Positions 55,855 to 63,990 of a stretch of DNA of 64,000 nt are shown piece after piece. The DNA lies in NCBI RefSeq assembly GCF_900142735.1, contig NZ_FRBY01000005.1, positions 496,001-560,000 on the forward strand. Reading direction: 5' to 3'. The position numbers were made by a program, and so were the translations under genes. The notes beneath the pieces are model-generated. The model ran no database searches, was not told the origin of the DNA, and saw only the letters and a list, made by a program, of their open reading frames with translations. Position 1 is the first letter of the stretch. Each line of letters begins with the position of its first letter. Source of the DNA: Flavobacterium saccharophilum. Its GTDB lineage: Bacteria > Bacteroidota > Bacteroidia > Flavobacteriales > Flavobacteriaceae.

Positions 55855-58704
55855 ATGAGAACAGATGCTTTTGCTTTAAGACACATTGGCCCGAGAGAAA
55901 CAGATCTTCCACACATGTTAAAAACCATTGGAGTGGAATCGATTGAACAACTTGTTTATGAAACCCTTCCAGACGATATTCGTTTAAAAGCGCCTTTGAA
56001 TTTAGATCCTGCAATGACAGAGTACGAATTCGCAAATCATATTCAGGAACTAGGGAAGAAAAATAAAGTATTCAAATCCTATATTGGTTTGGGTTATCAC
56101 CCAACTATCGTTCCGGCTCCAATTCAAAGAAACATCTTCGAAAATCCAGGATGGTATACCGCTTACACACCTTATCAGGCAGAAATTGCTCAAGGTCGTC
56201 TTGAAGCTATTTTAAATTTCCAAACTACTGTTATTGAATTATCAGGAATGGAAATTGCCAATGCATCTTTATTAGATGAAGGTACAGCTGCAGCAGAAGC
56301 GATGGCGTTATTATTTGACGTTCGTACACGTGATCAAAAGAAAAACAATACAAACAAATTCTTCGTTTCTGAAGAAATTTTACCTCAAACTTTATCGATA
56401 TTACAAACACGTTCAACTCCGGTTGGAATTGAATTAGTTGTTGGTAACCACGAAACTTTTGACTTTTCAAATGAGTTCTTCGGAGCCATTGTACAATATC
56501 CAGGAAAATATGGTCAGGTAAATGATTATACTGCTTTTGTTGCTAAAGCAAAAGAAAATGAAATCAAAGTTGCCTTTGCTGCTGATATTTTATCATTAGC
56601 TACTTTAACTTCTCCGGGAGAAATGGGAGCAGCTGTAGTGGTTGGAACTACTCAACGTTTTGGTGTACCAATGGGTTACGGTGGTCCTCACGCTGCTTTT
56701 TTTGCAACTAAAGAAGAATACAAACGATCTATGCCAGGTCGTATTATCGGAGTTTCTATTGATGTAAACGGAAATCGCGCTTTACGTATGGCTTTAGGAA
56801 CTCGCGAACAGCACATTAAACGTGAAAAAGCAACTTCAAATATTTGTACAGCTCAGGTTTTACTTGCAGTTATGGCAGGAATGTATGCGGTATACCACGG
56901 ACCAAAAGGATTACAATATATTGCAGGTAAAGTTCACGCATCAGCGGTTACTACTGCTGAAGCTTTAAATAAATTGGGTGTTTACCAAACTAACACAGCT
57001 TACTTTGATACTATTCTGGTAAAAGCAGATGCTCAAAAAGTAAAAGCCGTAGCGGAGAAAAACGAAGTAAATTTCTTCTATGTTGATGCCGATACCATTT
57101 CTATCTCATTCAACGAAACAACTTCAATTGCTGACATCAATCAAATTATATCAATTTTTGCTGAAGCTTTAGGAAAAGAAACTTTTACCGTTTCTGAATT
57201 AACTGAAGCAAGTCAATTACCTGCTTCATTAGAAAGAACGTCTTCTTTCTTAACGCATGATGTTTTCAACAATCATCATTCAGAAAGTCAGTTAATGCGT
57301 TACATCAAAAAATTAGAGCGTAAAGATTTATCGTTGAACCATTCGATGATTTCATTAGGTTCTTGTACGATGAAATTAAACGCAGCTTCAGAAATGTTGC
57401 CTTTATCAATGCCAAACTGGAACAGCATTCACCCTTTTGCACCAGTAGAACAAGCGGAAGGTTATATCACAATGCTTAAAAAATTAGAAGAGCAATTAAA
57501 TGTAATTACTGGTTTTGCCGGAACAACATTACAGCCTAATTCAGGAGCTCAGGGAGAATATGCTGGTTTAATGGCGATTCGCGCTTACCATTTATCAAGA
57601 GGCGATAGCCACCGTAATGTATGTTTAATTCCTTCATCAGCTCACGGAACCAATCCTGCTTCTGCAGCAATGGCCGGAATGAAAATCATCGTTACTAAAA
57701 CTACTCCGGAAGGAAACATTGACGTAGAAGATTTAAGAGAAAAAGCGATTGAACATAAAGATGATTTATCTTGTTTAATGGTAACATATCCTTCTACTCA
57801 CGGAGTTTTCGAATCTTCAATTATTGAAATCACAAAATTAATCCACGACAACGGCGGATTAGTATATATGGATGGTGCTAATATGAACGCGCAAGTTGGA
57901 TTAACAAATCCTGCTACAATTGGCGCTGACGTTTGTCACTTAAACTTGCACAAAACTTTCGCTATTCCTCACGGTGGTGGTGGACCAGGAGTTGGACCAA
58001 TCTGTGTGAACGAAAAATTAGTTCCGTTTTTACCAACAAACCCAATCTTAAAAGTAGGTGGCGAACAAGCGATTACAGCAATTTCATCTGCACCTTACGG
58101 ATCTGCTTTAGTATGTTTAATCTCTTACGGCTACATCACAATGATGGGTGCTGAAGGATTAAAAAGTGCTACAGAGCATGCTATCTTAAATGCTAACTAC
58201 ATGAAAGCGCGTTTCGAAGGACACTACCCAATTCTTTATACAGGAGAATGTGGAAGAGCTGCTCACGAAATGATTTTAGATTGTCGTTCATTTAAAGAAA
58301 ACGGAATCGAAGTTGGTGATATCGCAAAACGTTTGATGGATTACGGTTTCCACGCACCGACAGTATCTTTCCCGGTAGCAGGAACTTTAATGATTGAACC
58401 TACAGAATCTGAAGATTTAGCAGAATTAGATCGTTTTTGTGATGCTCTTATCTCAATCAGAAAAGAGATTGAAGCTGCAACAGCCGATGATAAAAACAAC
58501 GTATTAAAAAATGCGCCTCACACATTAGCAATGTTAACTACTGACAACTGGGCTTTCCCTTACACTAGAGAAAAAGCGGCTTACCCATTAGAATACATTG
58601 CTGATAATAAATTCTGGCCATCAGTTCGTCGTGTTGACGATGCATACGGTGACAGAAATTTAGTTTGTAGCTGTGCGCCAATCGAAGCTTACATGGAAAA
58701 CTAA
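55855..58704 (+). CDS. gcvP: Glycine dehydrogenase (decarboxylating), P protein of the glycine cleavage system
   Basis: Decarboxylates glycine and passes the aminomethyl group to the H protein, feeding one-carbon folate units. The 949-residue single-chain enzyme holds both halves. The PLP lysine is Lys700 in LNLHKTFAIPHGGGGPG; GSCTMKLNAASEM, NSGAQGEYAGLMAIR and AHGTNPASAAMAG are family motifs. gcvT and gcvH are not in the window. It is followed by a perfect-looking terminator. Confidence 0.97.
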   Translation: MRTDAFALRHIGPRETDLPHMLKTIGVESIEQLVYETLPDDIRLKAPLNLDPAMTEYEFANHIQELGKKNKVFKSYIGLGYHPTIVPAPIQRNIFENPGWYTAYTPYQAEIAQGRLEAILNFQTTVIELSGMEIANASLLDEGTAAAEAMALLFDVRTRDQKKNNTNKFFVSEEILPQTLSILQTRSTPVGIELVVGNHETFDFSNEFFGAIVQYPGKYGQVNDYTAFVAKAKENEIKVAFAADILSLATLTSPGEMGAAVVVGTTQRFGVPMGYGGPHAAFFATKEEYKRSMPGRIIGVSIDVNGNRALRMALGTREQHIKREKATSNICTAQVLLAVMAGMYAVYHGPKGLQYIAGKVHASAVTTAEALNKLGVYQTNTAYFDTILVKADAQKVKAVAEKNEVNFFYVDADTISISFNETTSIADINQIISIFAEALGKETFTVSELTEASQLPASLERTSSFLTHDVFNNHHSESQLMRYIKKLERKDLSLNHSMISLGSCTMKLNAASEMLPLSMPNWNSIHPFAPVEQAEGYITMLKKLEEQLNVITGFAGTTLQPNSGAQGEYAGLMAIRAYHLSRGDSHRNVCLIPSSAHGTNPASAAMAGMKIIVTKTTPEGNIDVEDLREKAIEHKDDLSCLMVTYPSTHGVFESSIIEITKLIHDNGGLVYMDGANMNAQVGLTNPATIGADVCHLNLHKTFAIPHGGGGPGVGPICVNEKLVPFLPTNPILKVGGEQAITAISSAPYGSALVCLISYGYITMMGAEGLKSATEHAILNANYMKARFEGHYPILYTGECGRAAHEMILDCRSFKENGIEVGDIAKRLMDYGFHAPTVSFPVAGTLMIEPTESEDLAELDRFCDALISIRKEIEAATADDKNNVLKNAPHTLAMLTTDNWAFPYTREKAAYPLEYIADNKFWPSVRRVDDAYGDRNLVCSCAPIEAYMEN

Positions 58705-58729
58705 GAAATAAGTTCTTCTAATTATATCA

Positions 58730-58761
58730 AAACCCGACAGGTCTTAAGACTTGTCGGGTTT
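58730..58761 (+). terminator. Terminator of gcvP
   Basis: A 16-bp palindromic stem, AAACCCGACAGGTCTT with its complement and one G-T pair, followed by TCTTTTTT. Confidence 0.9.
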
Positions 58762-58818
58762 CTTTTTTAAATCCCAATTTTAAAATCCCTAAAATCTAAA
58801 ATCATAATGAGTGCGTGC

Positions 58819-58937
58819 CAGTATTTAAAAAAAGGCCTAATCAACTTTGCGCTTATGAGGCCTTTTCTTAAATACTGTCGGGCTATCCATGCTACTTCGG
58901 TAGCTTACTCCTATCCCTCACGCGGAAGAAACGACAG
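58819..58937. repeat. Composite hairpin element with UUCG-type stem
   Basis: CAGTATTTAAAAAAAGGCCT (58819-58838) is inverted at 58858-58877 with one mismatch in 20. Next to it GCTAC-TTCG-GTAGC (58891-58904) is a stable tetraloop hairpin, and CTGTCG (58875-58880) can close with CGACAG (58932-58937). TCGGGCTATCC beside it recalls dispersed flavobacterial intergenic repeats. No gene is seen in 58770-59009. Confidence 0.75.
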
Positions 58938-59009
58938 GTTTTGAAGAAGAGTATCGTTTATATTTTCATCAAGTTCTCAAATGGTCTAATCAAAGAAAAC
59001 AGTAAGTTT

Positions 59010-59107
59010 GTCATTCCGAGGAACGAGGAATCCCCGCAAGTAGCTCCGTTCCTAATAGCCAATCCTTGTCGAGCTTCTCGCGGGGATTCCTCGTTCCTCG
59101 GAATGAC
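59010..59107. repeat. 98-bp element with 28-bp perfect inverted ends
   Basis: The arms 59010-59037 and 59080-59107 are exact reverse complements, starting GTCATTCCGAGGAACGAGG. The 42-base loop starts AAGTAGCTC and has a further AGCTC/GAGCT pairing. This type of palindrome is dispersed in many Bacteroidetes genomes. Open frames on both strands across it are a by-product of the symmetry and are not called. Confidence 0.9.
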
Positions 59108-59133
59108 ATACTTTGTGAAATTACCGCAATGGA

Positions 59134-59159
59134 GAAACCTGAAACCTGAAACCTGAAAC
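59134..59159. repeat. Heptamer repeat GAAACCT x3
   Basis: GAAACCT three times in register, then GAAAC. Same unit as the arrays near 37232 and 45603. Confidence 0.85.
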
Positions 59160-59183
59160 AAAAAAAACTTTCCTCAAAATCTC

Positions 59184-59201
59184 ATTTCAAACGTTTGAAA
59201 T
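59184..59201. promoter_or_regulatory. 18-bp perfect palindrome upstream of the ketoacyl synthase gene
   Basis: ATTTCAAACGTTTGAAAT reads the same on both strands, 153 bases before the ATG at 59354. The size and symmetry fit an operator for a dimeric regulator. Shorter palindromes TATGCATGCATA (59271-59282) and TATGATA-GT-TATCATA (59291-59306) lie closer to the gene. Confidence 0.5.
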
Positions 59202-59353
59202 CTCGGTAAAACTTAAATTTCATTAAAAAATTAACAATATATCTCACAAATAATTATTATTTGATAATTATATGCATGCATAGTATTTTTTATGATAGTT
59301 ATCATAATTTTTTATATAATTTAGCAATAAATTTATTGGATAATTAAGGAATA

Positions 59354-60412
59354 ATGAAAATAAAAATAATAGGTATCGGAAGTTACATTCCGAATAAGGC
59401 AGTAAGCAATACTGATTTTGACAAACATGTATTTTTAAATGAAGACGGAACTCCTTTTGGCTACCCAAATGAAGTTGTAATCAAAAAATTCAAAGGCATC
59501 ACCGGAATCGAAAACCGACGCTATGCCGAAACTCAACATAACGCCTCAGATTTAGCTTTTTTCGCTGCTGAAAAAGCAATTGAAAACGCAGGAATCGATC
59601 GCGAAACTTTAGATTATATCATTTTTGCCCATAACTTTGGAGATGTAAAATCAGGAACCCATCAAACCGATATTTTACCAAGTTTAGCAACTCGTGTAAA
59701 AAACAAATTGGCAATCAAAAACCCTAAATGTGTGGCTTACGATATTCTTTTCGGATGTCCGGGCTGGATCGAAGGTGTTTTACAAGCTAATGCATTCATC
59801 AAATCCGGAATGGCAAAAAGAGTTTTAGTTATTGGAGCTGAAACTTTATCAAGGGTTGTTGACGATCACGATCGTGACTCCATGATCTATTCTGATGGCG
59901 CAGGAGCTTCAATCTTAGAAGGAACTGAAGGCGAATCTGGTTTGTTATCTTACGAAAGTGCTACTTTCGCTAATGATGAAGCCAACTTTTTATACTTCGG
60001 TAAATCATACAATCCAGATTTAGATCCGGATATCAAATACATTAAAATGTACGGTCGTAAAATTTACGAATTTGCATTGAGCCAGGTTCCGTGTGCCATG
60101 AAAAGCTGTTTAGATAAAAGCGGTATCGGAATTGACGAAGTGAAGAAAATCTTAATTCACCAGGCAAACGAAAAAATGGATGAAGCGATTATCGAGCGTT
60201 TCTACAAATTATACGACAAGACTGCACCTAAAGACATCATGCCAATGAGTATTCATGATTTAGGAAATAGTAGTGTTGCAACTGTTCCAACTTTATACGA
60301 TTTAATCCTAAAAGGAAAAATCGAAGGTCATGAAATCAACAAAGGCGACGTTATCATTTTTGCTTCTGTTGGAGCCGGAATGAACGTTAATGCTTTTGTA
60401 TATAGACATTAA
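59354..60412 (+). CDS. 3-oxoacyl-ACP synthase III family protein (FabH-like)
   Basis: A condensing enzyme that joins an acyl-CoA or acyl-ACP to a malonyl extender. The 352-residue product has the catalytic triad Cys135 (DILFGCPGWIEG), His269 (ILIHQANEKM) and Asn305 (HDLGNSSVAT). It is longer than housekeeping FabH (about 320-335) and not in a fab operon, so it may start a special lipid or secondary product. It is the first of several plus-strand genes for methyltransferase, glycosyltransferase and lipid transporter functions, but it has its own terminator. Confidence 0.88.
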   Translation: MKIKIIGIGSYIPNKAVSNTDFDKHVFLNEDGTPFGYPNEVVIKKFKGITGIENRRYAETQHNASDLAFFAAEKAIENAGIDRETLDYIIFAHNFGDVKSGTHQTDILPSLATRVKNKLAIKNPKCVAYDILFGCPGWIEGVLQANAFIKSGMAKRVLVIGAETLSRVVDDHDRDSMIYSDGAGASILEGTEGESGLLSYESATFANDEANFLYFGKSYNPDLDPDIKYIKMYGRKIYEFALSQVPCAMKSCLDKSGIGIDEVKKILIHQANEKMDEAIIERFYKLYDKTAPKDIMPMSIHDLGNSSVATVPTLYDLILKGKIEGHEINKGDVIIFASVGAGMNVNAFVYRH

Positions 60413-60432
60413 TCCTAAGTCCAATTTAAGAA

Positions 60433-60584
60433 GTCCCATTGGGACGCCATGTTTATAGAATAATAAATGCGGTTCAGGAAAAGCTCCATTGGAGCGTTAT
60501 CTGACAATTAGAAATATCGCTCCGATGGAGCTTTAATAAATTGACCATGCCATTTTATCTATAAATATTACGCTTCTATGAAGC
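60433..60584. repeat. Four-hairpin intergenic element, copy 2
   Basis: Hairpins GTCCCATTGGGAC, GCTCCATTGGAGC, GCTCCGATGGAGC and GCTTCTATGAAGC in the same order as copy 1 at 53739-53904, with ATGTTTATAGAA beside the first and TCTATAAATAT beside the last. Stem bases differ from copy 1 but stay complementary. Confidence 0.82.
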
Positions 60585-60611
60585 TACAATCAAATTACAT
60601 AAAAGAAATCT

Positions 60612-60650
60612 AGTCCGCATTTAAAAACAACATTTTAAATGCGGACTTTT
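60612..60650 (+). terminator. Terminator of the ketoacyl synthase gene
   Basis: Perfect 15-bp stem AGTCCGCATTTAAAA (60612-60626) and its complement (60633-60647) with a 6-base loop and a short T run. It lies downstream of repeat copy 2; nothing else is seen between 60651 and the promoter at 60697. Confidence 0.85.
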
Positions 60651-60696
60651 CATTTTTTCATTCGAATTAAAAAACGCAAAAAAGAAGTAATCTTTG

Positions 60697-60704
60697 TATA
60701 TTTG
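60697..60704 (+). promoter_or_regulatory. -7 promoter box of the methyltransferase gene
   Basis: TATATTTG fits TAnnTTTG, 52 bases before the ATG. The -33 region has no clear TTG. Confidence 0.45.
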
Positions 60705-60756
60705 CGACCTAATATAAAATTAAGAACGAGAGATTGTTTCGTTCCTCGCAAAGACT

Positions 60757-61284
60757 ATGTACGAAAAAACGTTTCCAAATAAAAGATTCAAACTTACTTT
60801 AGAATTTTTACAAAAGCATATCAAAACCTCTGAAACAATCCTTGATTTAGGAGTTGAAAATCCGTTTTCGAAAATCATGAAAGAAGCTGGTTATTCAGTA
60901 AAAAATACTACTGGCGAAGATTTAGATTTGGATCAAAACGTTTTCAAAACAGATAACCAGGATGTTGTAACGGCTTTTGAAATCTTTGAACATTTATTAA
61001 ATCCATTTACAATTTTAAGCGAAATTAAATCCGACAAGCTTTTAATTTCAATCCCGATGCGTTTATGGTTTTCTCCGGCATATCGTTCTAAAACGGATAT
61101 GTGGGACAGACATTATCATGAATTCGAAGATTGGCAATTAGACTGGCTTTTAGAAAAAACAGGCTGGAAAATCATCGACAGACAAAAATGGACAAACCCC
61201 GTTAAAAAGTTTGGTCTTCGTCCGTTTTTAAGAAGTTTTACCAACAGATATTACATTGTTTACGCTGAGAAAATAAAAGCCTAA
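60757..61284 (+). CDS. Class I SAM-dependent methyltransferase-like protein
   Basis: A 175-residue protein with the shape of a small class I methyltransferase: motif I ILDLGVENPFSK (28-39), VVTAFEIFEHLLNPFTIL (about 69-86, post-motif with the EHLxxP pattern) and LLISIPMRLW. Motif I lacks the usual GxGxG, so SAM binding may be altered. The substrate is unknown; the following glycosyltransferase suggests a sugar or lipid. Confidence 0.75.
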   Translation: MYEKTFPNKRFKLTLEFLQKHIKTSETILDLGVENPFSKIMKEAGYSVKNTTGEDLDLDQNVFKTDNQDVVTAFEIFEHLLNPFTILSEIKSDKLLISIPMRLWFSPAYRSKTDMWDRHYHEFEDWQLDWLLEKTGWKIIDRQKWTNPVKKFGLRPFLRSFTNRYYIVYAEKIKA

Positions 61285-61309
61285 ACAAAATCCCAATATT
61301 TAAATCCCA

Positions 61310-61430
61310 AATTCCAATTATTTGGAAAATTTCAAAAAAAAATCCAAATTCCAATTTAAACCATATCGGTAAGGATTGGAATTTGGAGTTTTTAAAGATT
61401 GGAATTTATTTTTAAATAATTTGGAATTTA
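61310..61430. repeat. AATTCCAA repeat module, copy 1
   Basis: Multiple AAATTCCAAT and complementary ATTGGAATTT units; CCAAATTCCAAT (61344-61355) is inverted at 61375-61386. The order of units matches the module at 63890-63990. It separates the methyltransferase and glycosyltransferase genes. Confidence 0.75.
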
Positions 61431-61441
61431 AAATGAAATTT

Positions 61442-62290
61442 ATGAAGTACTATATTGTTATACCGGCTCACAACGAACAGGATTTAATCGGGCTGACCCT
61501 GCAATCTTTGGTTTCACAAACGGTTTTACCTTCAAAAATTGTCGTAGTAAACGACAATTCTACAGATAAAACAGAAGAAGTTGTTTTGGGTTTTGCTAAA
61601 GACAATCCGTATATTTCTGTGGTAAACAAGACTTCAGATGCGATTCATATGCCGGGAAGCAAGGTAATTCAGGCTTTTCAAAAAGGTTTTGAAACTTTAG
61701 ATTCTGAATACGATATAATTGTCAAAATTGACGGTGATTTAATTTTCCCTCCCAACTATTTCGAAACAATCATAAAACACTTTAAATCCGATCCAAAAAT
61801 CGGAATGGTGGGCGGATTTTGTTACATCGAAAAAAATGGCGATTGGGTTTTAGAAAACCTAACTGATAAAGATCATATTCGCGGTGCTTTGAAAGCGTAT
61901 AGAAAAGCAACATTTCAACAAATTGGAGGTTTAAAACCTGCTATGGGTTGGGACACGGTAGACGAATTATTGTGTAAATATTACGATTGGAAAGTCGTTA
62001 CAGATGAATCTTTACATGTAAAACACCTTAAACCAACAGGTGCCAATTACAATAAAACAGCACGTTACAAACAAGGAGAAGCTTTTTATACTTTAGGATA
62101 CGGTTTCTGGATTACGGCAATTGCTTCGGCAAAACTGGCGATGATGAAGAAAAAACCTTTCCTATTTTTGGACTACATAAAAGGATTCTGGAAAGCCAAA
62201 AAAGCAAAAACTCCTTTATTAGTTACCCCTGAACAAGGCAAATTTATCCGAAATTATCGTTTCAAAAAAATGAAAGAAAAGTTAATTTGA
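61442..62290 (+). CDS. Family 2 glycosyltransferase
   Basis: Transfers a sugar from a nucleotide donor. From the ATG at 61442 it has 282 residues starting MKYYIVIPAHNEQDLIGLTL, the canonical GT-A beginning; in-frame ATGs at 61433 and 61376 are alternatives, the latter inside a repeat. Donor and metal motifs are VVVNDNSTDKT and IVKIDGDLIFPP (DxD), with a GWDTVDELL acceptor-side motif. A basic C-terminus suggests membrane association. Acceptor unknown. Confidence 0.88.
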   Translation: MKYYIVIPAHNEQDLIGLTLQSLVSQTVLPSKIVVVNDNSTDKTEEVVLGFAKDNPYISVVNKTSDAIHMPGSKVIQAFQKGFETLDSEYDIIVKIDGDLIFPPNYFETIIKHFKSDPKIGMVGGFCYIEKNGDWVLENLTDKDHIRGALKAYRKATFQQIGGLKPAMGWDTVDELLCKYYDWKVVTDESLHVKHLKPTGANYNKTARYKQGEAFYTLGYGFWITAIASAKLAMMKKKPFLFLDYIKGFWKAKKAKTPLLVTPEQGKFIRNYRFKKMKEKLI

Positions 62291-62310
62291 TTCGGAAAAC
62301 AGGCGAAAAT

Positions 62311-62338
62311 CCAAAACTCATAACCCAAAACTCGTAAC
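62311..62338. repeat. Two 14-base direct repeats
   Basis: CCAAAACTCATAAC (62311-62324) and CCAAAACTCGTAAC (62325-62338) are adjacent and differ by one base. The unit is two heptamers long, like the other short-period arrays in the window. Confidence 0.7.
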
Positions 62339-62370
62339 TTCTTTTTACCTTAGCCAATATTTCAAAAACT

Positions 62371-63117
62371 ATGATGCTAATTCGTTATTTATCTCAAATA
62401 GGAAGATATTTTTTAATGCTGAAAGAAATTTTCAATAAACAGACTAAATGGTCTGTTATGAAAAAATTGATTTTCAAAGAAATCGATGACTTAATAATCG
62501 ACTCTCTTGGTATCGTTTGCTTTATTTCCTTTTTTATCGGAGGAGTTGTGGCTATCCAAACGGCATTAAACTTAACGAACCCATTAATTCCAAAATATTT
62601 AATTGGTTTTGCTACACGTCAATCTGTAATTCTGGAGTTTGCTCCTACTTTTATTTCGGTAATTATGGCCGGAAAAATGGGGTCTTATATCACTTCAAGT
62701 ATTGGTACAATGCGTGTTACAGAACAAATTGATGCTTTAGAGGTTATGGGAGTTAATTCCTTAAACTATCTTGTTTTTCCAAAAATAGTAGCCTTATTAA
62801 TGTATCCGTTCGTAATCGGAATTAGTATGTTTCTGGGTATTTTTGGTGGCTGGCTGGCTTGTGCATATGGTGGATTTTCAACTAGTCAGGACTTTATTCA
62901 GGGTGCTCAAATGGAATTTATTCCTTTTCATATTACATATGCTTTTATTAAAACGCTAATTTTCGCAATGTTGTTAGCGACCATTCCATCTTTTCACGGA
63001 TATTACATGAAAGGTGGCGCACTTGAAGTTGGTAAGGCTAGTACAGTATCATTTGTCTGGACATCTGTTTGTATTATTCTTTTCAATTATATATTAACTC
63101 AATTACTATTAGGATAA
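62371..63117 (+). CDS. mlaE: MlaE-type ABC transporter permease
   Basis: Membrane permease of the phospholipid-trafficking (Mla-like) family. The 248-residue product has the expected helices and motifs: SFFIGGVVAIQTALNL (about 53-68), IMAGKMGSYITSSIGTMRVTEQIDALEVMGVN (split over residues 98-129) and GGALEVGKASTVSFVW near the end. It overlaps the ATPase gene by one base (TAATG). The MlaD-type substrate protein is not in the window and may follow beyond its end. Confidence 0.9.
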   Translation: MMLIRYLSQIGRYFLMLKEIFNKQTKWSVMKKLIFKEIDDLIIDSLGIVCFISFFIGGVVAIQTALNLTNPLIPKYLIGFATRQSVILEFAPTFISVIMAGKMGSYITSSIGTMRVTEQIDALEVMGVNSLNYLVFPKIVALLMYPFVIGISMFLGIFGGWLACAYGGFSTSQDFIQGAQMEFIPFHITYAFIKTLIFAMLLATIPSFHGYYMKGGALEVGKASTVSFVWTSVCIILFNYILTQLLLG

Positions 63118-63878
63118 TGATCGAAGTAAAAAACATAGAAAAATCATTTGGCGACAGTAAAGTTTTAAAAGGCGTTTCGACTGTTTTTGAAACTGGAAAA
63201 ACCAACCTAATAATTGGACAAAGTGGATCTGGGAAAACTGTTTTATTAAAAACGTTATTAGGAATTCACGCGCCAGACTCTGGTACAATTGAATTTGACG
63301 GACGTATTTATTCTGATTTAAATCCGGATGAAAAAAGAGAACTAAGAACGGAAATCGGAATGGTTTTTCAGGGAAGTGCTTTATTTGATTCGATGACAGT
63401 TGAAGAAAATGTTGCTTTTCCTTTAAGAATGTTCACCAACGACAACAGGGCTAAAATTAAAGAGCGTGTTGACTTTGTTTTAGAAAGAGTAAATCTGGTT
63501 GACGCACATAAAAAATTACCTTCGGAAATCTCTGGAGGAATGCAAAAACGTGTAGCGATTGCACGTGCGATTGTAAATAATCCAAAATATTTGTTTTGTG
63601 ATGAACCAAACTCTGGTTTAGATCCAAACACTTCAACTTTGATTGATAATTTGATTAAGGAAATTACTGAAGAATATAATATTACAACGGTAATCAATAC
63701 GCACGATATGAACTCTGTAATGGAAATTGGAGAGAATATTGTATTCTTAAAAAAAGGAGTAAAAGCCTGGCAGGGAACTAAAGAAGAAATCTTTAGAACG
63801 GATAATAAAGATATTGTTAAGTTTGTTTACTCTTCAAACCTGTTTAAAAAAGTAAGAGAAGCTTATTTAAAAGGATAA
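63117..63878 (+). CDS. mlaF: MlaF-type ABC transporter ATP-binding protein
   Basis: ATPase partner of the preceding permease. From the ATG at 63117 it has 253 residues: Walker A GQSGSGKT (34-41), signature SGGMQKR, Walker B YLFCDEPNSGLDP and the switch His in INTHDMNSVM. The longer frame from 63069 overlaps the permease and is rejected. Length and the E-loop sequence agree with MlaF. A strong inverted-repeat terminator follows. Confidence 0.9.
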   Translation: MIEVKNIEKSFGDSKVLKGVSTVFETGKTNLIIGQSGSGKTVLLKTLLGIHAPDSGTIEFDGRIYSDLNPDEKRELRTEIGMVFQGSALFDSMTVEENVAFPLRMFTNDNRAKIKERVDFVLERVNLVDAHKKLPSEISGGMQKRVAIARAIVNNPKYLFCDEPNSGLDPNTSTLIDNLIKEITEEYNITTVINTHDMNSVMEIGENIVFLKKGVKAWQGTKEEIFRTDNKDIVKFVYSSNLFKKVREAYLKG

Positions 63879-63889
63879 AACCTTTTTAA

Positions 63890-63990
63890 ATTCCAATATA
63901 AAAAATTCCAAATTCCAATAACTTGGAAAACTTCAATATTAAAAAAATCCAAATTCCAATTTTTACTAAGATTGGAATTTGGATTTTTTT
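63890..63990 (+). terminator. AATTCCAA repeat module, copy 2, with 20-bp terminator stem
   Basis: Stem 63941-63960 pairs perfectly with 63971-63990 (ATTGGAATTTGGATTTTTTT), giving a 20-bp hairpin ending in T. The upstream part repeats ATTCCAAATTCCAAT and TTGGAAAA as at 61310-61430. Confidence 0.85.

Noticed and set aside
58941-59161. Overlapping ORFs of about 70 residues on both strands over the 98-bp palindrome
   Set aside because: They arise from the inverted repeat, which reads open on both strands; no start context, no family resemblance.
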